Shown here in pieces: positions 25,306-33,232 of a stretch of DNA of 48,241 nucleotides. The DNA is from an uncultured Dehalococcoidia bacterium (GTDB taxonomy: Bacteria; Chloroflexota; Dehalococcoidia; Lucifugimonadales; Lucifugimonadaceae): NCBI GenBank assembly GCA_913052475.1, contig CAJXEJ010000014.1, forward strand, positions 1 to 48,241, in the 5' to 3' direction. A program made the translations under genes and the position numbers. Each line of letters begins with the position of its first letter. The first letter of the stretch is position 1. A model generated the notes under the pieces. It saw only the letters and a list, made by a program, of their open reading frames with translations, was not told where the DNA came from and searched no databases.

Positions 25306-25872
25306 ATGGTGCACCAAGTCAGGAAATCCAATCGCATCTTCGCTGCCGCATCTATCCTTGCAATCTTTGTCGCAATGGTTGCGGTGGCATGTGGCTCCGA
25401 CTCGGGTACGAGCGGAGGAGAAGCCGCAGTTGCTCGGGTAGTCGATGACGAGCGAATCTACACGGTCGATGACCTGAAAGACGCTCTTGGCGTAAAGGTT
25501 GTAAAGGACTACGATGTAGATGAGCTTCCCAACGCCCTTGAAGCATGGAACGCCATCTTCAATCAGTTGGACTACGAAGCACGGTTCTACGCTTCACACG
25601 CCGACGCTGTTGAGCACGGCGCACTCTACGCCGATTCTGTAACCGGAGAAGATGCGGTCGTTACCGGTGACGGTGTCCTGTGGGAAGAAGGCCGGAAAGA
25701 CCGCCGCAAGTGCAGTCGGGCTGCCCAGACACCTCACTCAAGTTGTTCCTACTCAGCCAGATACCTCGAATACGTAATTCGTGGGAACATGATTCTGTTC
25801 TGCGAAGGCGATGAATCAGCCGAGGCGTTCGCGAACTGTGAAAAGCTGCTGGCACTCACCGAGCCGGTATAA
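25306..25872 (+). CDS. Small lipoprotein, tandem family member 4
   Basis: A 188-residue lipoprotein, ATG directly abutting the TAG of copy 3, so the two are co-translated. Signal to about residue 28, lipobox MVAVAC-GSD. The domain has IYTVDDLK, YDVDELPNA, YEARFYASHADAVEHG, DRRKC with the extra C-x10-C pair, and GNMILFCEG with the family Cys-x11-Cys. Copies 3 and 4 are clearly sister duplicates. A strong hairpin terminator follows 18 bases after the stop. Function unknown. Confidence 0.75.
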   Translation: MVHQVRKSNRIFAAASILAIFVAMVAVACGSDSGTSGGEAAVARVVDDERIYTVDDLKDALGVKVVKDYDVDELPNALEAWNAIFNQLDYEARFYASHADAVEHGALYADSVTGEDAVVTGDGVLWEEGRKDRRKCSRAAQTPHSSCSYSARYLEYVIRGNMILFCEGDESAEAFANCEKLLALTEPV

Positions 25873-25890
25873 ATCAGTACGAAACCAATA

Positions 25891-25923
25891 AAGAAGACCG
25901 GCAACATTGTTGCCGGTCTTCTT
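25891..25923. terminator. Strong bidirectional hairpin terminator
   Basis: AAGAAGACCGGCAAC (25891-25905) pairs perfectly with GTTGCCGGTCTTCTT (25909-25923) around a three-base loop, with A-rich and T-rich flanks on both sides. It separates converging lipoprotein genes 4 and 5 and can serve both strands. Confidence 0.92.
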
Positions 25924-25965
25924 TAATTATCTGCCAGTAGTTCAGATCCAGAAATCACACAATGA

Positions 25966-26475
25966 TTATGGGAGTGCGTCGATCAATGCCTCACACGTCG
26001 AGAGTTGCCGTTCGCACAGCATCACAGTGTTCCCTACGACCGCATATGCCGGATATAGGTTTACAACCGGTATCAAATAATCGCGCTGTCCGGCCGTACG
26101 TGCGATGATCACCTCAGCCGGTTCGACTCCAAGTTCAAGTGCCGCGGCATGTGATTCGTAAAACCGAACCTCAATGTCTCGTTGGCTGAAGAAGCCGTAC
26201 CAAACATCCATAGATCCAGGAACCGTCTCTGCGGGGAACTGTTTGTTCTTTTTGTAGCCTACGGCCGTGAGATCGTCGATCGAATAGTTGGCTTCTGGAC
26301 GCGTTGTCAGCCGGAGTCCCTCTTCGTCAACTGCACCATCGCTTTCCCCGACCTTGTTGGTCGTATCGGTCGTGCCACACGCGGCTGACACTGCGAGTAG
26401 CAGCAATAAGAGACCAACCACCAGCAACATTCGCTTGCTTGAGACCGCAAGTGGTTTCTGATCGATGAATCTCAA
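25966..26475 (-). CDS. Small lipoprotein, divergent family member 5 (opposite strand)
   Basis: A lipoprotein of about 169 residues when begun at the TTG at 26475, which has GGGGAA eight bases upstream; the frame is open to 26553 and an ATG at 26430 is a shorter option. The signal is a long leucine-rich stretch with lipobox AVSAAC-GTT. It keeps the family pattern YSIDDL, a YKKNK segment, IEVRFYESHAAALELG and VVGNTVMLCE, but the DRR motif is weak (GQRDY) and the closing cysteine follows after six residues instead of eleven. It faces copies 1-4 across a shared terminator, so an inversion or separate acquisition is likely. Function unknown. Confidence 0.7.
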   Translation of the reverse strand: MRFIDQKPLAVSSKRMLLVVGLLLLLLAVSAACGTTDTTNKVGESDGAVDEEGLRLTTRPEANYSIDDLTAVGYKKNKQFPAETVPGSMDVWYGFFSQRDIEVRFYESHAAALELGVEPAEVIIARTAGQRDYLIPVVNLYPAYAVVGNTVMLCERQLSTCEALIDALP

Positions 26476-26578
26476 TTCCCGTATTCCCCGTGAATATCCA
26501 CAGCGGTCGTGGGTTGAAGTGCTGCGAAGGATATCGTACCAGTCATATTGCAAGGCGGTGAGTGCAGCTGTTAATAGA

Positions 26579-26608
26579 AAGTGCCCCCGACAAATGTCGG
26601 GGGCACTT
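26579..26608 (-). terminator. Hairpin terminator after the binding-protein gene
   Basis: AAGTGCCCCCGAC (26579-26591) pairs perfectly with GTCGGGGGCACTT (26596-26608) around a four-base loop. On the minus strand it is followed by TTTCTATT. It lies about 45 bases beyond the stop of the ABC substrate-binding gene. Confidence 0.88.
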
Positions 26609-26652
26609 CGTTCACGTCTTTTACCTCAAGTAGTAAGAACTACTAGGTCTTC

Positions 26653-28515
26653 CTACTTGGCTGTGAGGGCGTGCAAGACTAATCCCCACGTGAGGTGCCA
26701 CGAGGCCTCGTTCACGTAGCCGGAAGTCTGCCCACCCAGAGGCCAGTTAGTCCATCGCTTCTCACTCATGATGATTCGGTGGTAGAACTCGAGGACTGGA
26801 ACGTCCGGGAGTTCTGTGATCCAGATGTCCATGGCTTCGTGCCACAGTTCCTGCATCGTGTCGAGGTCATCCGGGTGAGTCTTTGCGACTTCGTCAGTAA
26901 GTTCGTCCCACCGCTCGTTTTCCCAGTGGTAGAAGTTCACCTGGTGTCCACCAGGAATGTTTACTGACGCTGACTGATAGAGCTTCATTGTGAAGTAAGG
27001 GTCACGGACCGATCCGCCGTGTCCGAACATCAGACATTCGAAGTTACCTTCAGCCATTCGTGAAGAAGCATCGGGCGGCTGCGAGTAGGTGGCGTTGATG
27101 CCCTCACGTCGAAGCTGCTCAGCTGTGATAGGACCGAGGTCCACCCACGGGCTGAAACCAATGATTTCACAGTTGATGCCGGTGCCCTGGGCGTCAACCC
27201 AGTTGCCATCGCCATCCTTCGAGTATCCGGCACCTTCGAGCAAGCTAGCGGCCTTAGCCGGGTTGTGCTCAGTGGTGTCGTTTACTGCAAGCAAGTCCGC
27301 TACGGAGTCAAAGTACTTCTTAAGCGGCGGGTAGCCAGGCATGGTCAGCGGGTTGAATGCCGCTGCGCCGTCGTAGGCCACGTCACTCAGCTCTGCCCTG
27401 TCGAGGAAGTAGCTGAACGCCCACCTGACGTCTTTGTTGTCGTAGGGACCGAACTTACCGGAGTCGTTGAAACCAATCGATACCGGCCACCAGTCGACAT
27501 AGCCATATGGCGAGTCTGTTCCGGTGTGAGTGACAAGATCAGAGTTCTTGCCCATCGTCTCGATGATAACAGCAGGTGTTGTCATCGCTGAGTAATCTAC
27601 AGTGTCGGAAATCAGCGACTGTGATCGAACCGTCTGGTCCGGAGTCGGGAGATACACAACACGTTTTGGTCCAGGCAGCTTGCCGAACTGACCGAGGTCA
27701 GATACGCCTTCACCCCACCACGAGTCGTGGCGGTCGATGATTTTCTGCTCTGGTGTTCCGGATGTAACCTTCCACGGACCCGTCGAAAGGGGCCAGCCCT
27801 TGGAAGGGTCGTAGTCCTTGAACGTTGTCCAATCTTGGTCCTTGTAGTGATGCTCGGGCACCATGTACACACCAATGTCGAACTTGTACGTAAGGAGGAA
27901 CATGAATCGTGGGTCCGGTCGGTCCAAAATCACCTTTACGGTGTGGCTGTCAACCTTCTCGGCGCGATTCATTGCGTTGTCAATGTCGTTACCCCAGCGA
28001 ACCTCTTCTTTAAGGTCCTTGAGTGTATTCAACGTGTAAACAACGTCATCTGCGTTGAACTCTTCACCGTCAGACCAGTTAATTCCTGATCGCAGGTTGA
28101 TAGTCAACTCAGTAAAGTCACCATTCCAGTCCCAGCTCTCTGCGAGCCACGGGATCGTCTTGTCATCGAATGCACTAAAGAACGCAAGCGGCTCAAAGAT
28201 GATGTTTGGACCAGATTGGTGGTTTGCACCAATGGCATATGGATTCCACAGCTCGTGGTCTACGAAACGACCTTCGGCACCACCTAGGTAACCGATGAAC
28301 GTGTCATCACGGCCAATGTCCGCAATCTCTTCTGCCGGCGGAGCCGGAGCCGTAGTCGCGGTGGGCTCAGGCGCGGTAGTCGCCGTTGCGGCCGGTGCTG
28401 TAGTAGCGGCAGGTTTTGATTCTTCATCATCTCCGCCACCGCAAGCAATCGCCGCGATAAGGGCAATTGAAAGCATGGCGAGGAAAAAGATTCTCCACCT
28501 ATCAATAAATGTCAT
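26653..28515 (-). CDS. ABC transporter substrate-binding lipoprotein, peptide/nickel family 5
   Basis: A 620-residue lipoprotein with signal and lipobox [10 protein letters not shown], a low-complexity Ala/Thr/Pro linker at about residues 35-62, then a family-5 solute-binding domain. Landmarks are [28 protein letters not shown] near 133-160, [18 protein letters not shown], the LSTGPWKV block and [17 protein letters not shown]. These proteins capture oligopeptides, glycosides or other small solutes outside the membrane. It is divergent from the two permease and two ATPase genes across a 404-base gap, which completes one importer. GGAGG precedes the ATG. The substrate cannot be read from sequence; the lipoprotein cluster next door may belong to the same function. 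Confidence 0.92.
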   Translation of the reverse strand: MTFIDRWRIFFLAMLSIALIAAIACGGGDDEESKPAATTAPAATATTAPEPTATTAPAPPAEEIADIGRDDTFIGYLGGAEGRFVDHELWNPYAIGANHQSGPNIIFEPLAFFSAFDDKTIPWLAESWDWNGDFTELTINLRSGINWSDGEEFNADDVVYTLNTLKDLKEEVRWGNDIDNAMNRAEKVDSHTVKVILDRPDPRFMFLLTYKFDIGVYMVPEHHYKDQDWTTFKDYDPSKGWPLSTGPWKVTSGTPEQKIIDRHDSWWGEGVSDLGQFGKLPGPKRVVYLPTPDQTVRSQSLISDTVDYSAMTTPAVIIETMGKNSDLVTHTGTDSPYGYVDWWPVSIGFNDSGKFGPYDNKDVRWAFSYFLDRAELSDVAYDGAAAFNPLTMPGYPPLKKYFDSVADLLAVNDTTEHNPAKAASLLEGAGYSKDGDGNWVDAQGTGINCEIIGFSPWVDLGPITAEQLRREGINATYSQPPDASSRMAEGNFECLMFGHGGSVRDPYFTMKLYQSASVNIPGGHQVNFYHWENERWDELTDEVAKTHPDDLDTMQELWHEAMDIWITELPDVPVLEFYHRIIMSEKRWTNWPLGGQTSGYVNEASWHLTWGLVLHALTAK

Positions 28516-28919
28516 GCTGACCTCCGAATAAATGTCAGACGCGAACTGAGATCGGCCACCAGCGGCAGCTTGGATCTGTTAGGAAGAATTTATATCCGAA
28601 TCCAATAACCGAGTCAACAATCACTAAGTTGCTCTGATTGCCGATTTATAGCGATTGAAACTTATAGGGGAATTGCGAAATACCCGCATTTCAATCTCAA
28701 ATACCGCCAATAATTAACGCCCCGAGAAATTTACGGTGAAATTACAGGGTGATTTATTTCACAGTTCACGACCGACCGCACCAACATTTCGAAACCGACA
28801 TAGCCAGCGGCGTCAACACTTGTTATCGTTGAAACCGTGAATCGCGATATTTGCTGAGAATCAAATGTTGTTAGGTTCGTCCCAATGGTTGGACACTATT
28901 CTTAAGTGAGTTTTAGCCC
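28516..28919. promoter_or_regulatory. Divergent intergenic control region of the ABC importer
   Basis: This 404-base AT-rich region separates the binding protein from the permease operon and must hold promoters for both. It contains an inverted repeat GTGAAAT-N13-ATTTCAC (28736-28762) that could be an operator. No confident -35/-10 pair or riboswitch-like fold could be assigned by eye. No gene is seen in it. Confidence 0.5.
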
Positions 28920-29999
28920 GTGACAGAACAAACGCAGGCCGTCGAAAACTCTTCCCCATCGATCGGCGTGTCGATCTTCCGGATTATTTCGGGGGTACTT
29001 GGTCATTTCGTGGTGAAGCGGTTTCTGTTTTTCCTTTTCGTAGTTTGGTTGGCGAGTACGGTGATTTTCATCATCCCTCGTCTATCAGGACAGGACCCTG
29101 TTAAGGAAAAACTCCTTCTCGAGGCTCAGCGTGGTGGAGCCATGCAGACGGGTCTTGATGCTATGGCGAAGTCCTACCAAAAGCGCTTTGGACTCGACCA
29201 GCCGATGTGGGTTCAATACACGAACTTCGTAACAGACCTCGCAAAGCTCAACCTCGGAGTCTCGATCGCATTCTTCCCACGTACCGTGAATGACATCGTT
29301 TTCGAGTCGTTGATGTGGACGCTTGGCTTAATGGGTACGGTCACGATTCTGGCATTCATACTGGGGACGTTGGCGGGAGCCATTCTCGGATGGCCACGTA
29401 AACCGGGCTGGCTTCAGTACGTGTTTATGCCACTACTAACCCTCTCAGCCATTCCGCAATACCTGCTCGGAATGATCCTTATCTTCGCTTTCGCTTTCAA
29501 GTTGGGGTGGTTGCCACTATTCGGTGGGTATGCACCCGCGACAATGCCGAATCTGAGCTTCAGCTTCATCGTTGAAGTGTTAAGGCACGCGATCCTGCCT
29601 GCATTTGCCATCATCTTCTCGTCAATCGGATTCTGGGCTATCGGAATGCGTGGAATGATGATCAACACGCAGGGTGAGGACTACATGATTCAGGCAGATG
29701 CGAAAGGTCTTAAAGGTTCTCGCATCTTTATGCGGTATGCAGTTCGAAATGCCCTGCTGCCCCAAGTAACTGGCCTGGCACTTGTTATGGGAACGATCAT
29801 CACTGGTCAGGTTCTCGTTGAACGAGTGTTTTCCTACCCGGGCGTCGGTGACATTCTCTTCCAGGCAATTCGACTCTCAGATTTCTTTGTAATCAGGGGA
29901 ATCGTGATTGTGATCGTGCTCGGTATCGCAGGAGCTACATTCCTGCTAGATGTTCTCTACCCGTTACTTGATCCTCGGATCAGGGTGAGGAACTCCTAA
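28920..29999 (+). CDS. ABC transporter permease, DppB/OppB type
   Basis: A 359-residue inner-membrane permease with six predicted spans. The first is at about 35-52, and a long periplasmic segment containing QKRFGLDQPMWVQYTNFV follows, as in DppB proteins. The coupling helix reads GEDYMIQADAKGLKGSRIFMRYAVRNALLP around residues 257-286, in two parts of the family EAA motif that dock on the ATPase. GTG start. Its TAA shares its last base with the next gene's ATG, so permeases are translationally coupled. It forms the channel with the next gene product. Confidence 0.93.
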   Translation: MTEQTQAVENSSPSIGVSIFRIISGVLGHFVVKRFLFFLFVVWLASTVIFIIPRLSGQDPVKEKLLLEAQRGGAMQTGLDAMAKSYQKRFGLDQPMWVQYTNFVTDLAKLNLGVSIAFFPRTVNDIVFESLMWTLGLMGTVTILAFILGTLAGAILGWPRKPGWLQYVFMPLLTLSAIPQYLLGMILIFAFAFKLGWLPLFGGYAPATMPNLSFSFIVEVLRHAILPAFAIIFSSIGFWAIGMRGMMINTQGEDYMIQADAKGLKGSRIFMRYAVRNALLPQVTGLALVMGTIITGQVLVERVFSYPGVGDILFQAIRLSDFFVIRGIVIVIVLGIAGATFLLDVLYPLLDPRIRVRNS

Positions 30000-30952
30000 T
30001 GACTGAGCAAGTTCAAGCCCCCGTTGGCGAATCCATGGGCGCTGGTGGTTGGAGTCAGTTCAACGAAGAACGCTTCATTCCGATCAAAAAATATGCGCTA
30101 CGAAACCCGTCACTCATTGTTGGGGGAGTGATGCTGTTCGGAATGCTGTTCTTAGTTGGGATCGGACATCTCGTATGGGATACCGAACAATTCCGACCGT
30201 TGTCAACTCCGACTCGATTGGCACCAACGCTGTCACACGAGCTGCGTGATGGCACCATAGCGGCATACCCCTTCGGAACCGACACTCAAGGTCGTGACTT
30301 GTTAGCTATAGCTATTCTGGGAACGCCCCTTACGCTACGAATCGGCCTCATCGCCGGTGTCGTTGCAATCACTCTCGGAACAGTCGCCGCTTTTATGGCA
30401 GCTTACTACCGAGGAGTGGTCGATGGTGCTATCAGATCCGTCGTTGACGTAGGTCTGGCTATGCCGGCTCTGCTGATCCTGATTCTCGTCCGAATCAATA
30501 TCGGTCGTGAACTATCGACGGATGAGCTCGGAATAGCTATCGGCTTAACGAGTTGGGTTTTCCCAGCACGAACTATTCGTTCTCAGGTTCTGGTGATGAG
30601 AGAACAGGCATATGTCGAACTATCTCGTCTATCTGGCACCAGCGGCATGGGCATCATCTTCAAAGAGATGCTCCCGAACCTGATTCCGTACATTACGGCC
30701 AGCCTTGTTGGTTCAGTCGCCGGAGCAATTCTTGCTTCGATTGGACTTGAGGCCATCGGTCTTGGCAACTTGAGTGACCCGACTCTGGGCATGACGATTT
30801 ACTGGAACATTCAGTTCTCGTCGATCACGCTTGGTATGTGGTGGTGGTGGCTTCCGCCTCTCGCCGCAATCGTGATCGTATTCATCAGCCTGTTCTTGAT
30901 TTCATCAGGATTGGATGAATGGTCTAACCCACGATTGAGGAAACGCGTTTGA
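29999..30952 (+). CDS. ABC transporter permease, DppC/OppC type
   Basis: A 317-residue permease. The N-terminal DppC-like extension precedes a first span at about 38-57. FGTDTQGRDLLAIAILGTPLTLRIGL near residues 86-111 is the classic OppC/DppC signature, and the EAA loop is EQAYVELSRLSGTSGMGIIFKEMLPNL in pieces near 204-230. It overlaps the upstream gene by one base and the downstream ATPase by four bases (TTGA). It forms the second half of the import channel. Confidence 0.93.
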   Translation: MTEQVQAPVGESMGAGGWSQFNEERFIPIKKYALRNPSLIVGGVMLFGMLFLVGIGHLVWDTEQFRPLSTPTRLAPTLSHELRDGTIAAYPFGTDTQGRDLLAIAILGTPLTLRIGLIAGVVAITLGTVAAFMAAYYRGVVDGAIRSVVDVGLAMPALLILILVRINIGRELSTDELGIAIGLTSWVFPARTIRSQVLVMREQAYVELSRLSGTSGMGIIFKEMLPNLIPYITASLVGSVAGAILASIGLEAIGLGNLSDPTLGMTIYWNIQFSSITLGMWWWWLPPLAAIVIVFISLFLISSGLDEWSNPRLRKRV

Positions 30953-31983
30953 GCACCGAACAAGCAATACAGACTTATCGAGAGGGCGCACGGATCACCG
31001 ATGTCGATGCTCTTGTAATCGAGGGTTTTTCGGTCTATTACGAGACCGATGCAGGAACCGTGAAGGCCTGCGACGACGTTACCTTTACCCTGAAACAGGG
31101 GGAGCGGTTCGCACTCGTCGGCGAATCAGGCTCAGGAAAGACCACGCTTGCGATGGGTCTCATGCGCCTGACTCGACCACCTGGTCATATTGCCAGCGGC
31201 AGTGTGACACTTAATGGACGAGATGTGACAAAACTTTCTGACAGCGAGATGCGGAAGACACGACTCTCGGAGTTGGCACTCGTTCCGCAGGGCGCGATGA
31301 ACTCGCTCAACCCGGTCATGCGGATCGGGCGACAGATTATCGACGGAATTCTCGACCATCTAGATGAGGATGCGGGAGTACCCACGAAGGATGAACTACA
31401 GGAAACCGTTCGCGATCTGCTAATCCGGGTTGGTCTCCGACCCGGTGTGGCACGCCTACACCCCCACGAACTATCAGGGGGAATGAAACAGCGTGTCGCA
31501 ATGGCAATCGGAATATCGCTCCAACCGAACTTGATCATCGCTGACGAGCCGACTTCGGCTCTCGACGTGGTGGTTCAGCGCCAGATAATGCAGACGCTTG
31601 GTCGATTGCAAGAAGGCCTAGATGCATCGATCATGCTGGTCGGTCACGATATGGGCCTTGTTGCCCAGTTCGCCGACACGATCGGAGTCATGTACGCAGG
31701 TAAGCTCGTTGAGGTTGGCCCGGTAGAGGAAGTGTTTAGCGAGCCTAAACATCCGTACACTACGCTGCTGATTCGAAGCCTGCCATCACTGCAGGAGAAA
31801 CGAGAATTCCTGGGAATTCCCGGTCTCCCCCCGCAACTGATTCACCTCCCTCAGGGGTGCGCGTTCGCAGACCGTTGCCCATCACGATTCGAGAAATGTG
31901 ACGAATCGATTCCTCAGATGATAAACCTTGGCGGCCGGAGAAAAACGGCTTGCCATCTGTATGAAGGCGAGGGTCAGTCGTGA
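30949..31983 (+). CDS. ABC transporter ATPase, DppD/OppD type
   Basis: A 344-residue ATPase with Walker A GESGSGKTT near residues 58-66, signature LSGGMKQR near 176-183, Walker B LIIADEPTSALD near 194-205 and H-loop GHD. The C-terminal oligopeptide-transporter extension has the cysteine-containing PQGCAFADRCP motif typical of DppD/OppD, which in some members binds an iron-sulfur cluster. TTG start overlaps the permease stop (TTGA); the next ATPase overlaps by GTGA. It energises import together with the DppF-like partner. Confidence 0.94.
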   Translation: MSTEQAIQTYREGARITDVDALVIEGFSVYYETDAGTVKACDDVTFTLKQGERFALVGESGSGKTTLAMGLMRLTRPPGHIASGSVTLNGRDVTKLSDSEMRKTRLSELALVPQGAMNSLNPVMRIGRQIIDGILDHLDEDAGVPTKDELQETVRDLLIRVGLRPGVARLHPHELSGGMKQRVAMAIGISLQPNLIIADEPTSALDVVVQRQIMQTLGRLQEGLDASIMLVGHDMGLVAQFADTIGVMYAGKLVEVGPVEEVFSEPKHPYTTLLIRSLPSLQEKREFLGIPGLPPQLIHLPQGCAFADRCPSRFEKCDESIPQMINLGGRRKTACHLYEGEGQS

Positions 31984-33038
31984 GTACATTCCTCGAACTC
32001 GACCACATAACAAAAACTTTCGGTCGCAAGGGCATGCTTGGCGATGGCGAGGTAACTGTCGCCGTCGATGACGTGTCCCTAACAATCGATGAAGATGAAG
32101 CCTCAATCATCACGGTTGCTGGCGAAAGCGGAAGCGGCAAGACAACCCTTGCCCGACTTCTACTTGGAAGCCACGTACCAACTGATGGCCAAATGCTTTA
32201 CAGAAATAAGGATTTCACGAAGCTAACGCGCCGTGAACGCCGAAACTTCCGCCGTGAGATTCAGCCAATCTTTCAGGATCCCTTTGAGTCTTATAACCCG
32301 TTCTATAAAATCGACCACGTTCTCGATGCGCCGATCAAAAACTTCAAACTCGCGTCTTCTAGCGCTGATAAGAGGCGAATGATCGAAGATGCGCTCGAGA
32401 TGGTTGGTCTGGTTCCAGAAGAAACTCTCGGACGCTTCCCTCACCAATTGAGTGGCGGTCAGCGTCAACGAGTCATGGTCGCTCGTGCGCTTCTTTTGAA
32501 GCCACGCGTGATCCTCGCCGACGAGCCAGTTTCGATGGTGGACGCATCGCTTCGAGCAACAATTCTCGACTCGATTCGCCGACTGAACCGCGATCTTGGT
32601 ATCTCGGTGGTGTACATCACACACGACCTCACCACTGCCTACCAGATCAGTGACAACATCATGGTTATGTACCGTGGAACCGTTGTGGAAGCAGGAACCG
32701 TCGATGCGGTTATCCCGAGTCCACAACACCCATACACAAAGCTGTTGATTGAATCAATTCCGCAACCTGATCCCAAGAACCGTTGGGGATCGGAACCGCC
32801 GCAGCAGAACTGGGATACTGGCGACACTCAGATGGCAGGTTGCCGGTTCGCCGACCGCTGCCCCGCTGTGATGGATCGTTGCCAAACGACAAAACCAGCA
32901 CAGTACCTGATGAACGAACATCAGCTTGCTACTTGCTTGCTTCACGAAGAAAAAGGTGCAATGGAAAACTCGGACATCACGAGCACTTTCCAGACCGAGA
33001 CAGAGACAATCAAAGCCATTCCGGTGGATATGTCGTAG
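31980..33038 (+). CDS. ABC transporter ATPase, DppF/OppF type
   Basis: A 352-residue ATPase: Walker A GESGSGKTTLARLL near residues 49-62, signature LSGGQRQRVMVARAL near 157-171 and Walker B VILADEPVSMVD near 177-188. The C-terminal extension has AGCRFADRCPAVMDRC. It forms the heterodimeric motor with the previous gene product. It is the last gene of the four-gene overlapping operon; the 3' tail beyond the cysteine motif is a polar extension of about 35 residues. A weak hairpin with T run follows at 33195-33210. Confidence 0.94.
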   Translation: MSTFLELDHITKTFGRKGMLGDGEVTVAVDDVSLTIDEDEASIITVAGESGSGKTTLARLLLGSHVPTDGQMLYRNKDFTKLTRRERRNFRREIQPIFQDPFESYNPFYKIDHVLDAPIKNFKLASSSADKRRMIEDALEMVGLVPEETLGRFPHQLSGGQRQRVMVARALLLKPRVILADEPVSMVDASLRATILDSIRRLNRDLGISVVYITHDLTTAYQISDNIMVMYRGTVVEAGTVDAVIPSPQHPYTKLLIESIPQPDPKNRWGSEPPQQNWDTGDTQMAGCRFADRCPAVMDRCQTTKPAQYLMNEHQLATCLLHEEKGAMENSDITSTFQTETETIKAIPVDMS

Positions 33039-33194
33039 CCCGGTTTCTCGTAACGGTTTACAGACCGAATTCACTGACTCCGAAGGTCACGGTGTAAATA
33101 GCCAGGCCTTAGGAGTTTGTTTTTAACACGAGTTCTTGTTTCCCAAATTCTGGAAGTTCGACGAACGGGTACAGCCGCGCATCGGTTGATACGC

Positions 33195-33210
33195 AAACCG
33201 GGGCGGTTTT
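33195..33210 (+). terminator. Weak hairpin, possible terminator of the ABC operon
   Basis: AAACCG (33195-33200) pairs with CGGTTT (33204-33209) around GGG and ends in four Ts. It is short, and lies about 155 bases after the ATPase stop, so support is limited. Confidence 0.35.
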
Positions 33211-33232
33211 GACTCATTCAGGGTTACGCGAG

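Noticed and set aside
25891-25923. Perfect palindrome considered as an attachment or recombination site
   Set aside because: Its place between converging genes, stem length, tiny loop and T/A-rich flanks fit a bidirectional terminator.
28370-28425. Repetitive stretch inside the binding-protein gene considered as a tandem repeat array
   Set aside because: It encodes the common Ala/Thr/Pro linker of Chloroflexi lipoproteins and has no wider repeat structure.
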